In this document: positions 34,531 through 45,262 of the stretch, piece after piece
Layout: every line of letters begins with the position of its first letter
How positions within the stretch are numbered: the stretch's first letter is position 1
Source of the DNA: Shinella sp. XGS7
Lineage (GTDB): Bacteria > Pseudomonadota > Gammaproteobacteria > Burkholderiales > Burkholderiaceae_C
Direction: 5' to 3'
DNA: 64,000 nucleotides
Assembly (NCBI RefSeq): GCF_020535565.1
Contig: NZ_CP084758.1
Location: 1,949,501 to 2,013,500 of the forward strand
Notes under the pieces: model-generated
The model's database searches: none
What the model saw: the letters and a program-made list of their open reading frames with translations, nothing else
What the model was told of the DNA's origin: nothing
Translations under genes and position numbers: made by a program

Positions 34531-35667
34531 ATGGAACGCGATCAAGCATCCAAATTCATCAACGACCTGCTGCGCCTGATGGTCTCGCGCCGCGGCTCCG
34601 ACCTCTTCCTCACCGCCGAGTTTCCACCCGCCATCAAGGTGGACGGCAAGGTCACCAAGGTCTCGCCCCAGCCCCTCACCGGCAACCACACCCTGCAGCT
34701 GGCGCGTTCCATCATGAACGACAAGCAGGCCGCCGAGTTCGAGCGCAGCAAGGAGTGCAATTTCGCGATCTCGCCGGCCGGCATCGGGCGCTTCCGCGCC
34801 AATGCCTTTCTGCAGCAGGGCCAGGTGGGTCTGGTGCTGCGCACCATCCCGGCCACCCTGCCCAGCATCGCGGCCCTGGATCTGCCGCCCATCCTGAATG
34901 ACGTGGTGCAGGCCAAGCGCGGCCTGGTGATCGTGGTGGGCGCCACTGGCTCGGGCAAGAGCACCACGCTGGCGGCCATGATCGACCACCGCAACGAGAG
35001 CACCTACGGCCACATCATCACCATCGAGGACCCGATCGAGTTCGTGCATCCGCACAAGAACTGCATCGTGACCCAGCGCGAGGTGGGCATCGATACCGAC
35101 AACTGGGAGTCGGCCCTGAAGAACACCCTGCGCCAGGCGCCGGACGTGATCCTGATGGGCGAGATCCGCGACCGCGAGACCATGGAGCATGCCGTGGCCT
35201 TTGCCGAGACCGGCCATCTGTGCATGGCCACCCTGCACGCCAACAGCGCCAACCAGGCCCTGGACCGCATCATCAACTTCTTCCCCGAGGAACGCCGCAG
35301 CCAGCTGCTGATGGACATCTCGCTGAATCTGCGCGCCCTGGTCAGCCAGCGTCTGCTGCCGCGCCAGGAGGGCAAGGGCCGCATTGCCGCGGTGGAGATC
35401 CTGCTGAATACGCCCCTGGTCTCGGACATGATCTTCAAGGGCGAGGTGGGCGAGATCAAGGAAGTGATGAAGCGCTCGCGCGAGCAGGGCATGCAGACCT
35501 TCGACCAGGCCCTGTTCGACCTCTACGAGATGGGCAAGGTCAGCTACGAGGACGCGCTGCGCAACGCCGACTCCATCAACGATCTGCGCCTGCAGATCAA
35601 GCTCAACAGCGAGCGCGCGCGCAGCGGCGATCTGGCCTCGGGCACCGAGCACCTGACCATCGTCTAA
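34531..35667 (+). CDS. pilU: PilT-dependent retraction ATPase PilU
   Basis: A 378-residue accessory retraction motor. The N-terminal domain RRGSDLFLTAEFPPAIKVDGK is followed by Walker A GATGSGKST at 137-145, the Asp box IITIEDPIEFVHPHKNC, Walker B VILMGEIRD, and the His box ETGHLCMATLHANSANQ. In better-known species PilU works only with PilT and adds force. The Asp/Gly-rich C-terminal tail (SERARSGDLASGTEHLTIV) is typical of PilU. It is separated from pilT by two stem-loops that may set the PilT:PilU ratio. Confidence 0.95.
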   Translation: MERDQASKFINDLLRLMVSRRGSDLFLTAEFPPAIKVDGKVTKVSPQPLTGNHTLQLARSIMNDKQAAEFERSKECNFAISPAGIGRFRANAFLQQGQVGLVLRTIPATLPSIAALDLPPILNDVVQAKRGLVIVVGATGSGKSTTLAAMIDHRNESTYGHIITIEDPIEFVHPHKNCIVTQREVGIDTDNWESALKNTLRQAPDVILMGEIRDRETMEHAVAFAETGHLCMATLHANSANQALDRIINFFPEERRSQLLMDISLNLRALVSQRLLPRQEGKGRIAAVEILLNTPLVSDMIFKGEVGEIKEVMKRSREQGMQTFDQALFDLYEMGKVSYEDALRNADSINDLRLQIKLNSERARSGDLASGTEHLTIV

Positions 35668-35677
35668 AGTCGGGAGC

Positions 35678-36580
35678 ATGAACGCTCCCACCCCCCGCAG
35701 CTACGAACCCATCCCGCCGCGCAAAGTGGCCTTTCTGGGCCTTGGCGTCATGGGTCATCCCATGGCCGGCCATCTGGCCCGCGCCGGCCATCAGGTGACG
35801 GTCTACAACCGCACCGCGGCCAAGGCCGAAGCCTGGGTGAAGGAATACGGCGGCGCCAGCGCCGCGACGCCGGCCACGGCGGCGGCCGGGGCCGATATCG
35901 TGTTTGCCTGCGTGGGCAATGATGACGATCTGCGCAGCGTGGTGCTCGGGGAGACCGGCGCCTTTGCCGGCATGCAGCCGGGCGCGGTTTTCGTGGACCA
36001 CACCACGGCCTCGGCCGAGGTGGCGCGCGAGCTGCATGCCGAAGCCCTGAAGCGCGGCCTGCAGTTCATCGATGCCCCCGTCTCGGGCGGCCAGGCCGGC
36101 GCGGTCAATGGCGCGCTGACCGTGATGTGCGGTGGCGAGGCGCCGGTCTTCGAGTCCATCAAGCCCGTGGCCCTGGCCTTCGCCAAGGCGGTGACCCTGG
36201 TGGGTGCGCCGGGCGCCGGTCAGCTGGCCAAGATGGTGAACCAGATCTGCATCGCGGGCCTGGTGCAGGGCCTGTCGGAGGCGGTGGCTTTCGGCCAGAA
36301 GGCGGGCCTGGACATGAAGCAGGTGCTGGACGTGATCGGCAAGGGCGCGGCCCAGAGCTGGCAGATGGACAACCGCGGCAAGACCATGGTGGACGACCAG
36401 TTCAACTTCGGCTTCGCCGTGGACTGGATGCGCAAGGACCTGGGTCTGGTGCTGGACGAGGCGCGCCGCAATGGCGCCAAGCTGCCGGTGACGGCCCTGG
36501 TGGACCAGTTCTACGGCGATGTGCAGAGCCTGGGCGGCGGTCGCTGGGATACATCCAGCCTGATCAAGCGGCTGAAGTAG
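35678..36580 (+). CDS. Beta-hydroxyacid dehydrogenase (3-hydroxyisobutyrate/tartronate semialdehyde reductase type)
   Basis: A 300-residue NAD(P)-dependent dehydrogenase. The Rossmann motif is VAFLGLGVMGHPMAGHLARAGH (about 17-38). The substrate loop is DAPVSGGQAGAVNGALTVMCGG (about 131-152). The catalytic Lys lies in GAGQLAKMVNQICIA (about 184-197). Family members reduce tartronate semialdehyde, oxidise 3-hydroxyisobutyrate, or reduce succinic semialdehyde; sequence alone does not separate these. It starts 10 bases after pilU and may be read from the same transcript, though no functional link is evident. Confidence 0.9.
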   Translation: MNAPTPRSYEPIPPRKVAFLGLGVMGHPMAGHLARAGHQVTVYNRTAAKAEAWVKEYGGASAATPATAAAGADIVFACVGNDDDLRSVVLGETGAFAGMQPGAVFVDHTTASAEVARELHAEALKRGLQFIDAPVSGGQAGAVNGALTVMCGGEAPVFESIKPVALAFAKAVTLVGAPGAGQLAKMVNQICIAGLVQGLSEAVAFGQKAGLDMKQVLDVIGKGAAQSWQMDNRGKTMVDDQFNFGFAVDWMRKDLGLVLDEARRNGAKLPVTALVDQFYGDVQSLGGGRWDTSSLIKRLK

Positions 36581-36592
36581 GCCCACCCCCTA

Positions 36593-36739
36593 CGCGCTTA
36601 GCGCGCCAAGGCCAGAGGCCTTGGCCGTCGCCAGGCACAAACAGTCCGCAGGGACTGTTTGTGTGGGCTCCGCCCCCCAAGGGGGCGCGCCCACAGGGCC
36701 GGCAAAGCCGGGTCCTCGGGCTCCGCTGGGTCGGACCAA
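36593..36739. repeat. Cluster of four to five hairpins between convergent genes
   Basis: CGCGC/GCGCG (36593-36605); GCCAAGGCC/GGCCTTGGC with a 3-base loop (36605-36625); CACAAACAGTCC/GGACTGTTTGTG, a perfect 12-bp stem with a 4-base loop (36636-36663); TGTGGGC/GCCCACA enclosing a C-run/G-run stem (36662-36695); and GGTCC/GGACC near 36710-36738. No T-run ends any of them. They lie between the stops of the dehydrogenase and dolP genes, the usual site for REP-like elements or a compound terminator. Confidence 0.7.
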
Positions 36740-37378
36740 TTACTTGTTTGCCGGCGCTTGCGGGGTGATGCGCGCCAGCTCTTCCTCGCTGATGATTTCC
36801 ACCGCGCGCACCACCTTCTGCACGCCGGCCACGCCGCGGGCGATCTCGGTGGCGCGGTTGATCTCGCGCTCGGTGACCCGGCCCATGATGTAGACGATGC
36901 CACGCTCCACCACCACGTAGAAGGCGTTGGAGATCAGGTCGCGCGCGTCCACCAGGCTGGCCTTGACCTTGCCGGCGATCAGCACATCGTTGGAGCGGCT
37001 GGACAGGGAGCTGTTGAAGCCCACCGAGATCTCGTTGATCACGCGGCCCACGTTCTCCACCTGGGCCACCAGGCGCTCGGCGGCGGCGCGGTCGGCCTCG
37101 TTGGGGGCCTCGCCGGTCAGCAGCACGATGCGGTTGTAGCTGTTGACGCTGATGTGCGGGCGGTCGCCCAGCTGCTCGCGCAGGCGGTTGGCGGCCTTGA
37201 GCTCGATGCCCTGGTCTTCCACCTGCATGCCCGAGGTGCGGCGGTCGGTGGCCATCAGCGCGGTGCCCATCATGGCGCCGCCCACCACCAGGGGGGCGCA
37301 GGCGCTGCTCAGGGCGGCGGCGGCCAGGGCCGTGGCCAGCAGGACGAGGCGGGACTTCGAGACGGTAGCGATGGTCAT
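36740..37378 (-). CDS. dolP: BON-domain outer-membrane lipoprotein DolP (YraP)
   Basis: A 212-residue lipoprotein with lipobox ALSSAC and two BON domains (about 75-140 and 145-205: NSYNRIVLLTGEAPNEADRAAAERLVAQV; NAFYVVVERGIVYIMGRVTEREINRATEIAR). E. coli DolP binds anionic phospholipid at the division site and guards outer-membrane integrity. Its position after diaA, yraN and rsmI matches the E. coli rsmI-lpoA-yraN-diaA-dolP order. Start ATG 37378 opens the signal peptide. A short Lys-ending tail (ITPQAPANK) follows the second domain. Confidence 0.92.
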   Translation of the reverse strand: MTIATVSKSRLVLLATALAAAALSSACAPLVVGGAMMGTALMATDRRTSGMQVEDQGIELKAANRLREQLGDRPHISVNSYNRIVLLTGEAPNEADRAAAERLVAQVENVGRVINEISVGFNSSLSSRSNDVLIAGKVKASLVDARDLISNAFYVVVERGIVYIMGRVTEREINRATEIARGVAGVQKVVRAVEIISEEELARITPQAPANK

Positions 37379-37415
37379 TCGTTCTCCGGACTTGGGGGCG
37401 ATGGGGTCGGGCGGC

Positions 37416-37967
37416 TTACTCTGCGCTGCCCAGCAGCTGCAGGTCCACCGCATCGCAGAGGCAGTGGATCAGCAGGCGCTGGGCCTCGGCCACGCGGGCG
37501 AAGCGGCTGTGGGGCACCTTGATCTGCACATCGGTGTCCAGCAGCAGGCCGCGCAGGGCTTCGTCCTGGCTGCCCGAGATCAGGATCACGCTCATCTCCT
37601 GCGCATGGGCGGCGTCCAGCAGGGCGCCATGCGCTTCACGGCTGGCGCTGCCGGCCTCGAAGAGCATCAGCAGATCGCCGGGATGACCCAGGGCCTGGAC
37701 CTGGCGCAGCAGGGGGCTCAGCGGATCCAGAGGCCAGGCCGCCAGGGCCGGACGCTCCTGTTCGAACCCCCCGTTGAGCAGGGCGGCCATATAGCGCGCA
37801 TCCAGCTCGGCCCGACCAAAGCCGGCGCAGAGCACGCGGCCGCCGCCGGTGATGCCGTCCACCAGCATCTGGGCCGCGATGGCCAGGGGCCGCGACAGGC
37901 TCTCGGCCACCTGGTAGAGCAGGTCGGCGCTTTCGAAGAATTGGGTCTGTATGCGTTGTTCGAGCAT
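37416..37967 (-). CDS. diaA: SIS-domain protein, DiaA type
   Basis: A 183-residue sugar-isomerase-fold protein, related to GmhA and DiaA. The N-terminal helix (IQTQFFESADLLYQVAESL) and the SIS core (GGGRVLCAGFGRAELDARYMAALL; HPGDLLMLFEAGSASREAHGALL) are visible. Phosphoheptose isomerase would show clear zinc and substrate residues (for example the conserved His/Glu pair); these are not obvious. Synteny with yraN and dolP points to DiaA, which stimulates DnaA assembly at the origin in E. coli. The gap to dolP is 37 bases. Confidence 0.82.
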   Translation of the reverse strand: MLEQRIQTQFFESADLLYQVAESLSRPLAIAAQMLVDGITGGGRVLCAGFGRAELDARYMAALLNGGFEQERPALAAWPLDPLSPLLRQVQALGHPGDLLMLFEAGSASREAHGALLDAAHAQEMSVILISGSQDEALRGLLLDTDVQIKVPHSRFARVAEAQRLLIHCLCDAVDLQLLGSAE

Positions 37968-37996
37968 CGGGCGCGATCATAAGCCAGGGTGAACCC

Positions 37997-38389
37997 TTAA
38001 TCGCCGGCCTCGAAAGCGGCCTGCAACCACTGGATACCGTCGCCGTCCAGGGCCACCACATCGAAGCGGCAGGGCGGCGGGCTGGGCCAGCGCATCAGAT
38101 AGTGGCGGGCCGCATAGATCAGGCGGCGCTGCTTGGCCGGGCTGACGCTGGCAGCGGCGCCGCCATGGCGGGCATCGCGGCGCGCGCGCACCTCCACAAA
38201 GACCAGGGTGGCGTCGCGCGGATCGCGCATGATCAGGTCCACCTCGCCGGCCCGCGCCCCGGGGCCTTGCGCCACCCGATAATTGCGCGCCAGCAGCCGC
38301 AGGCCCTGGTCCTGCAGATGCTGCAGGGCGCGGTCTTCCGCGGCCTGGCCGATTTCCGAGCGACCCTTGTTGGAGCCCCACTTGAACAT
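37997..38389 (-). CDS. yraN: YraN family (UPF0102) putative nuclease
   Basis: A 130-residue protein with the PD-(D/E)xK-like core of the UPF0102 family: GQAAEDRALQHLQDQGLRLLARNYR at the N-terminus, then GEVDLIMRD and LVFVEVRAR, providing the Glu, Asp and ExK-like residues (Lys replaced by Arg). It resembles Holliday-junction resolvases, but its function is unproven. ATG 38389 (MFKWGSNKG) is the start. The divergent rsmI start overlaps this codon, so the two genes share 5' sequence. Confidence 0.9.
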   Translation of the reverse strand: MFKWGSNKGRSEIGQAAEDRALQHLQDQGLRLLARNYRVAQGPGARAGEVDLIMRDPRDATLVFVEVRARRDARHGGAAASVSPAKQRRLIYAARHYLMRWPSPPPCRFDVVALDGDGIQWLQAAFEAGD

Positions 38390-39302
38390 CGATGCCTCCC
38401 TGCTCCAGCAGGCGGCCGCGGCTGCGGCCGGCGGCCAGCAGTATCCCGCTTCCACGCTGTATGTGGTGGCCACGCCCATCGGCAATCTGGCCGATATCAG
38501 CTTCCGCGCCGCCCATGTGCTGGCCCTGGTGGATGCCGTGGCCTGCGAGGACACCCGGGTCAGCGGCGGCCTGCTGCGCCATCTGGGCCTGCACAAGCCC
38601 CTGATCGCCCTGCACCAGCACAACGAGCATGAGGCCAGCGCCGCCCTGATCGCGCGCCTGCAGGCCGGCGAGCGCATTGCCTATGTCTCGGACGCCGGCA
38701 CCCCGGCCGTCTCCGACCCCGGCGCGGTGCTGGTGGCGGCCGTGGCCGCGGCCGGCCTGCGCGTGCTGCCCATTCCGGGCGCCAGCAGCGCGGTGACGGC
38801 GCTGAGCGTGGCGGGCGACGCCCAGGCCCAGGGCTTTGACTTCATCGGCTTTCTGCCCGCCAAGGCGGCGGAGCGCCGCGGCGCATTGCAGGCCCTGGTG
38901 GGCGGGGCGCGCAGCCAGATCTTCTTCGAGGCGCCGCACCGCATTGCGGCCCTGATCGAGCTGCTGGCCGAACTCTGCCCCACCCAGCGCGTGACGGTCT
39001 GCCGCGAGCTGACCAAGCAGTTCGAGACCGTGCACAGCGCCCCGGCCGCCGAGCTGCCCGCCTGGCTGGCGGCCGATGCCCAGCGCGAGCGCGGCGAGTT
39101 CGTGCTGGTGCTGCACGCCGCCGCCCCCAGCGCGGCCGAGGCCAGCGAGCTGCCGCCCGAGGCCGAGCGCACCCTGGCCGTGCTGCTGCGCGAGCTGCCG
39201 CTCAAGCAGGCCGTGGCCCTGGCGGCCGAGCTCAGCGGCGCGCCGCGCAACAGCCTCTACCAGCGCGCCCTGGCGCTCAAGAACACGGCCGACAGGGAAT
39301 AG
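38382..39302 (+). CDS. rsmI: 16S rRNA 2'-O-methyltransferase RsmI
   Basis: About 306 residues; methylates C1402 of 16S rRNA on the ribose. The SAM-binding TLYVVATPIGNLADISFRA and SDAGTPAVSDPGA motifs are diagnostic, followed by IPGASSAVTALSVAG and FFEAPHR. No ATG exists in a plausible place: TTG 38382 or TTG 38370 gives a normal-length N-terminus of about 28 to 32 residues before the first strand. Both overlap the divergent yraN start. The stop is 23 bases before tldD. A start at GTG 38464 would cut the first strand and is unlikely. Confidence 0.9.
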   Translation: MNIDASLLQQAAAAAAGGQQYPASTLYVVATPIGNLADISFRAAHVLALVDAVACEDTRVSGGLLRHLGLHKPLIALHQHNEHEASAALIARLQAGERIAYVSDAGTPAVSDPGAVLVAAVAAAGLRVLPIPGASSAVTALSVAGDAQAQGFDFIGFLPAKAAERRGALQALVGGARSQIFFEAPHRIAALIELLAELCPTQRVTVCRELTKQFETVHSAPAAELPAWLAADAQRERGEFVLVLHAAAPSAAEASELPPEAERTLAVLLRELPLKQAVALAAELSGAPRNSLYQRALALKNTADRE

Positions 39303-39325
39303 GCCGCCCTCCTACAATCGAGCGC

Positions 39326-40789
<1,464 letters not shown>

Positions 40790-40838
40790 CCCTCGCCGCC
40801 ATGAGGCAAGCGCACAACAAGCCGTGATCGACGGGGCC

Positions 40839-40869
40839 TTGACCGGAGTCGCAGGCCCCGTGCTACATT
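40839..40869 (+). promoter_or_regulatory. Promoter of the aroG leader transcript
   Basis: TTGACC at 40839-40844 and TACATT at 40864-40869 (spacer 19), the latter preceded by TGC, making an extended -10 (TGCTACATT). The expected start site (about 40876-40877) coincides with the A of the leader ATG at 40877, so the mRNA may be leaderless. Confidence 0.6.
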
Positions 40870-40876
40870 CAGACCC

Positions 40877-40954
40877 ATGCGTTTCGTCAGCAAGTTTTAT
40901 TTTGCTTTCTTTTGGTTCTCGCACCGCACCGGCGGAGGAGAGGCGAACGCGTAA
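40877..40954 (+). CDS. Phenylalanine-rich leader peptide of aroG
   Basis: A 25-codon frame, MRFVSKFYFAFFWFSHRTGG followed by GEANA and TAA. Phe occupies positions 3, 7, 9, 11, 12 and 14, with Tyr8 and Trp13: eight of 14 residues are aromatic. This is the composition of an attenuation leader (compare pheL of E. coli), not of a functional protein. No Shine-Dalgarno sequence precedes it; the promoter position suggests a leaderless start. The stop codon lies in the loop of the predicted antiterminator. A terminator follows and then aroG, which makes the first committed precursor of Phe, Tyr and Trp. Confidence 0.85.
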   Translation: MRFVSKFYFAFFWFSHRTGGGEANA

Positions 40955-40996
40955 ACGCAAGACAAGCGCCAAGAATCTCCAAGAAACCGCCGGGTG
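40927..40996 (+). promoter_or_regulatory. Predicted antiterminator of the aroG attenuator
   Basis: CACCGGCGG (40927-40935) can pair with CCGCCGGGTG (40987-40996, one bulged G), GGAGA (40937-40941) with TCTCC (40976-40980), and GGCG (40942-40945) with CGCC (40967-40970). The 3' strand includes the whole 5' arm of the terminator, so the two folds exclude each other. The loop holds the leader stop codon (40952-40954). A ribosome paused at the Phe codons (40883-40918) leaves the structure free to form; one at the stop codon blocks it. Confidence 0.7.
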
Positions 40997-41017
40997 AACC
41001 CCCGGCGGTTTTTTTTT
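40984..41017 (+). terminator. Intrinsic terminator (attenuator) ahead of aroG
   Basis: AAACCGCCGGG (40984-40994) pairs with CCCGGCGGTTT (41001-41011), loop TGAACC, and a run of nine T ends at 41017. It stands 41 bases before the aroG start, so it must be bypassed for aroG expression from the upstream promoter. Confidence 0.92.
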
Positions 41018-41058
41018 GCCTTGGCGCCCCGCCCACCACCCTCACACCTCACAACCGC

Positions 41059-42171
41059 ATGAACGCCAAGACCACCGCCGAACGCTGGTATTCGCCGCAG
41101 GACAAGACCAGCGAAACCGACGACCAACGCATTCGAGACATCACGCCCTTGCCGCCTCCTGAGCACCTGATCCGCTTCTTCCCCATCTCCGGCACGCCCA
41201 TGGAGCGCCTGATCACGGGCACGCGGCAGAAGATCCGCGACATCATGCAGAGCAAGGACGACCGCCTGCTGGTCATCATCGGCCCCTGCTCCATCCACGA
41301 CCCGGCCGCGGCCCTGGAGTACGCCCGCCGCCTGATGGCCGAGCGCGAGAAGTACGCCGACACGCTGGAGATCGTGATGCGGGTCTACTTCGAGAAGCCC
41401 CGCACCACCGTGGGCTGGAAGGGCCTGATCAACGACCCCTACCTGGATGAGAGCTACCGCATCGACGAGGGCCTGCGCATCGCGCGCCAGCTGCTGCTGG
41501 AGATCAACCGCCTGGGCATGCCGGCCGGCTCGGAGTTCCTGGATGTGATCTCGCCCCAGTACATCGGCGACCTGATTTCCTGGGGCGCCATTGGCGCGCG
41601 CACCACCGAGAGCCAGGTGCACCGCGAGCTGGCCTCGGGCATCTCGGCGCCCATCGGCTTCAAGAACGGCACCGACGGCAATATCAAGATCGCCACCGAT
41701 GCCATCCAGGCCGCGGCCCGTCCCCACCACTTCCTCTCGGTGCACAAGAACGGCCAGGTCGCCATCGTCGAGACCAAGGGCAACAAGGACTGCCATGTGA
41801 TCCTGCGCGGCGGCAAGGCGCCCAACTACGACGCCGACAGCGTGGCCGCGGCCTGCACCGATCTGGCCGCCTCCAAGCTGGACCAGCGCCTGATGGTGGA
41901 TTGCTCGCATGCCAACAGCAGCAAGAAGCACGAGCGCCAGCTGGACGTGGCCCGCGATATCGCGGCCCAGATCCAGGCCGGTGGCAAAAGCATCTTCGGC
42001 GTGATGGTGGAGAGCCATCTCAAGGACGGCGCCCAGAAGTTCAGCCCCGGCAAGGACAACCCGGCCCAGCTGGAGTACGGCAAGAGCATCACCGACGCCT
42101 GCCTGGGCTGGGACGATTCCCTGCAGGTGCTGGAGGTGCTGAGCCAGGCGGTGCGCGCCGCCCGCGGCTGA
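41059..42171 (+). CDS. aroG: 3-deoxy-7-phosphoheptulonate synthase (class I alpha)
   Basis: A 370-residue DAHP synthase, the first step of the shikimate pathway (phosphoenolpyruvate plus erythrose 4-phosphate). GPCSIHDP (about 75-82), MRVYFEKPRTTVGWKGLINDP (about 113-133), SPQYIGDLISWGAIGARTTESQ, GFKNGTDG and VDCSHANSSK (metal-site Cys and His) are hallmarks of the AroFGH class. The N-terminal extension that binds the feedback amino acid is present. The Phe-rich leader ahead of it suggests that this is the isoenzyme geared to Phe, but the allosteric effector cannot be read with certainty. Confidence 0.96.
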   Translation: MNAKTTAERWYSPQDKTSETDDQRIRDITPLPPPEHLIRFFPISGTPMERLITGTRQKIRDIMQSKDDRLLVIIGPCSIHDPAAALEYARRLMAEREKYADTLEIVMRVYFEKPRTTVGWKGLINDPYLDESYRIDEGLRIARQLLLEINRLGMPAGSEFLDVISPQYIGDLISWGAIGARTTESQVHRELASGISAPIGFKNGTDGNIKIATDAIQAAARPHHFLSVHKNGQVAIVETKGNKDCHVILRGGKAPNYDADSVAAACTDLAASKLDQRLMVDCSHANSSKKHERQLDVARDIAAQIQAGGKSIFGVMVESHLKDGAQKFSPGKDNPAQLEYGKSITDACLGWDDSLQVLEVLSQAVRAARG

Positions 42172-42239
42172 AAGCGCGCGAGGCGCCGGCCTCGCTGCGT
42201 CAGAATGGAGCCCCTGCCCCACAGCCCAGGAGACATGTC

Positions 42240-42551
42240 ATGCGCAGCGAGGTGAAGCTGGTGTTCGGCCCCGGCCAGGAACTGGATCTCAGCGTCGATG
42301 CCGCCGAGGTGCTCGGCTTCGAGGCCGCCCGCCGGTGGCTGGATGATCAGTTCGTCAAGCATGGTTGCGAGCCCATGCGCGGCAGCGGCAAGGTGCTGAT
42401 CGCCGACAAGGTGCTGGCCGTGGCCGCCGCCCTGGGACCTCAGGGCCTGGCCGATCCCGCCGTGGGCCTGGACTATGCGCGCGCCACCGTGGGCGCGCTC
42501 AGCAAGGCCCTGGTCAAGGTGGATGTGCCGCGCCTGAGCGTCTCGTACTGA
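42240..42551 (+). CDS. Conserved hypothetical protein, 103 residues
   Basis: I do not recognise a family. The product has no signal peptide or membrane helix. Its N-terminus looks like a beta strand ([17 protein letters not shown]), followed by an amphipathic helix ([19 protein letters not shown]), a [15 protein letters not shown] stretch that resembles but is not a P-loop, and another helix. AGGAG at 42229-42233 gives good spacing to ATG 42240. Composition is native. It follows aroG by 68 bases on the same strand and could be cotranscribed. Confidence 0.7.
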   Translation: MRSEVKLVFGPGQELDLSVDAAEVLGFEAARRWLDDQFVKHGCEPMRGSGKVLIADKVLAVAAALGPQGLADPAVGLDYARATVGALSKALVKVDVPRLSVSY

Positions 42552-42573
42552 GGCCGGCCACTGCGCCGACGCG

Positions 42574-43191
42574 TCAGCGCAGGCGCAGCATCTCCAGGGC
42601 CGGCAGCTGCCAGCCCCAGTGCAGGGCCGCCAGGCGCAGGGCGGCCACGCCCAGCATGCCGGCGATGAAGGCGCGCCGCGGCGCCACGCCCAGGGCCTTG
42701 AGCCCGAAATACAGCACGATGCCGCCGATGGCGGCCGTGGCATAGATGTCCTTGCGCAGCAGCAGGGGGGCCTGACCGCTGAGCAGATCGCGCAGCACGC
42801 CGCCGCCGGTGGCGGTGAGCACGCCCATCAGCAGGGCCGGCAGGCGGCGCAGGCCGCGCTCCTCCGCCACCTCGGTGCCGCACAAGGCGAAGAGGGCCAG
42901 ACCCAGGGCATCGGCGAGCTTGAGCACCTGCAGACCATGCTCAGGGAAGGGCCCCAGGGCCAGGGTGGCCAGGGCCGCCGCGATGATGACCAGCAGATAG
43001 CGCGGGTCCTGCAGCCAGAACACCGGATGGCGGTTGAGCAGCAGGTCGCGCAGGGTGCCCCCGCCCACGGCCGTCATGGCGGCCACGACCAGCAGGCCGA
43101 ACAGATCCAGCCCGGCCTGCATGCCGGCCAGCGCACCGCTGACCGCGAAGACGGCGACCCCCAGCAGGTCGAACCAGTAGATGATGATCAC
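42574..43191 (-). CDS. TRIC/YadS family membrane protein (UPF0126)
   Basis: A 205-residue protein with about seven hydrophobic helices and an internal duplication: [21 protein letters not shown] in the first half and [20 protein letters not shown] in the second. This GGG-x-x-RD-L pattern marks prokaryotic trimeric intracellular cation channels and related glycine-transport candidates. GTG 43191 ([12 protein letters not shown]) is the likely start, as no ATG stands nearby and the first helix begins there. It is divergent from htpG, and the RpoH-type promoter of htpG lies just beyond its start. Confidence 0.88.
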   Translation of the reverse strand: MIIIYWFDLLGVAVFAVSGALAGMQAGLDLFGLLVVAAMTAVGGGTLRDLLLNRHPVFWLQDPRYLLVIIAAALATLALGPFPEHGLQVLKLADALGLALFALCGTEVAEERGLRRLPALLMGVLTATGGGVLRDLLSGQAPLLLRKDIYATAAIGGIVLYFGLKALGVAPRRAFIAGMLGVAALRLAALHWGWQLPALEMLRLR

Positions 43192-43208
43192 CGGCGCAAG
43201 TGTAGGGT

Positions 43209-43236
43209 CTTGAAATGGCGTGCGCCGCCCCCAACT
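43209..43236 (+). promoter_or_regulatory. RpoH (sigma-32)-type promoter of htpG
   Basis: CTTGAAA (43209-43215), a 13-base spacer, then CCCCAACT (43229-43236). The -35 is an exact match to the heat-shock consensus, and the -10 keeps the CCCCA core. It stands 58 bases ahead of the preferred htpG start. Confidence 0.78.
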
Positions 43237-43293
43237 CCCTCGCCGCACGGCGCAGCAGCGCCGACTCACCAAGACATGCCACTCACGCAAGCC

Positions 43294-45177
<1,884 letters not shown>

Positions 45178-45211
45178 GCGCGCGCTCGGCGTTTTCCCTG
45201 CCCGTCCCGGG

Positions 45212-45244
45212 CGCCGGCGATGAGCCGCACTATCATCGCCGGCG
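45212..45244 (+). promoter_or_regulatory. 12-bp inverted repeat between htpG and the DUF3857 gene
   Basis: CGCCGGCGATGA (45212-45223) and TCATCGCCGGCG (45233-45244), a perfect 12-bp stem with a 9-base loop. No T-run follows; a Shine-Dalgarno (GGAGGG) for the next gene begins seven bases later. It could end the htpG message with a factor's help, or act in the leader of the next gene. Confidence 0.6.
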
Positions 45245-45262
45245 GCCTGGGGAGGGCCTGTG

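Noticed and set aside
42240-42551. P-loop (GSGKVL) in the 103-residue protein
   Set aside because: The motif lacks the GxxxxGK[ST] form and no Walker B follows.
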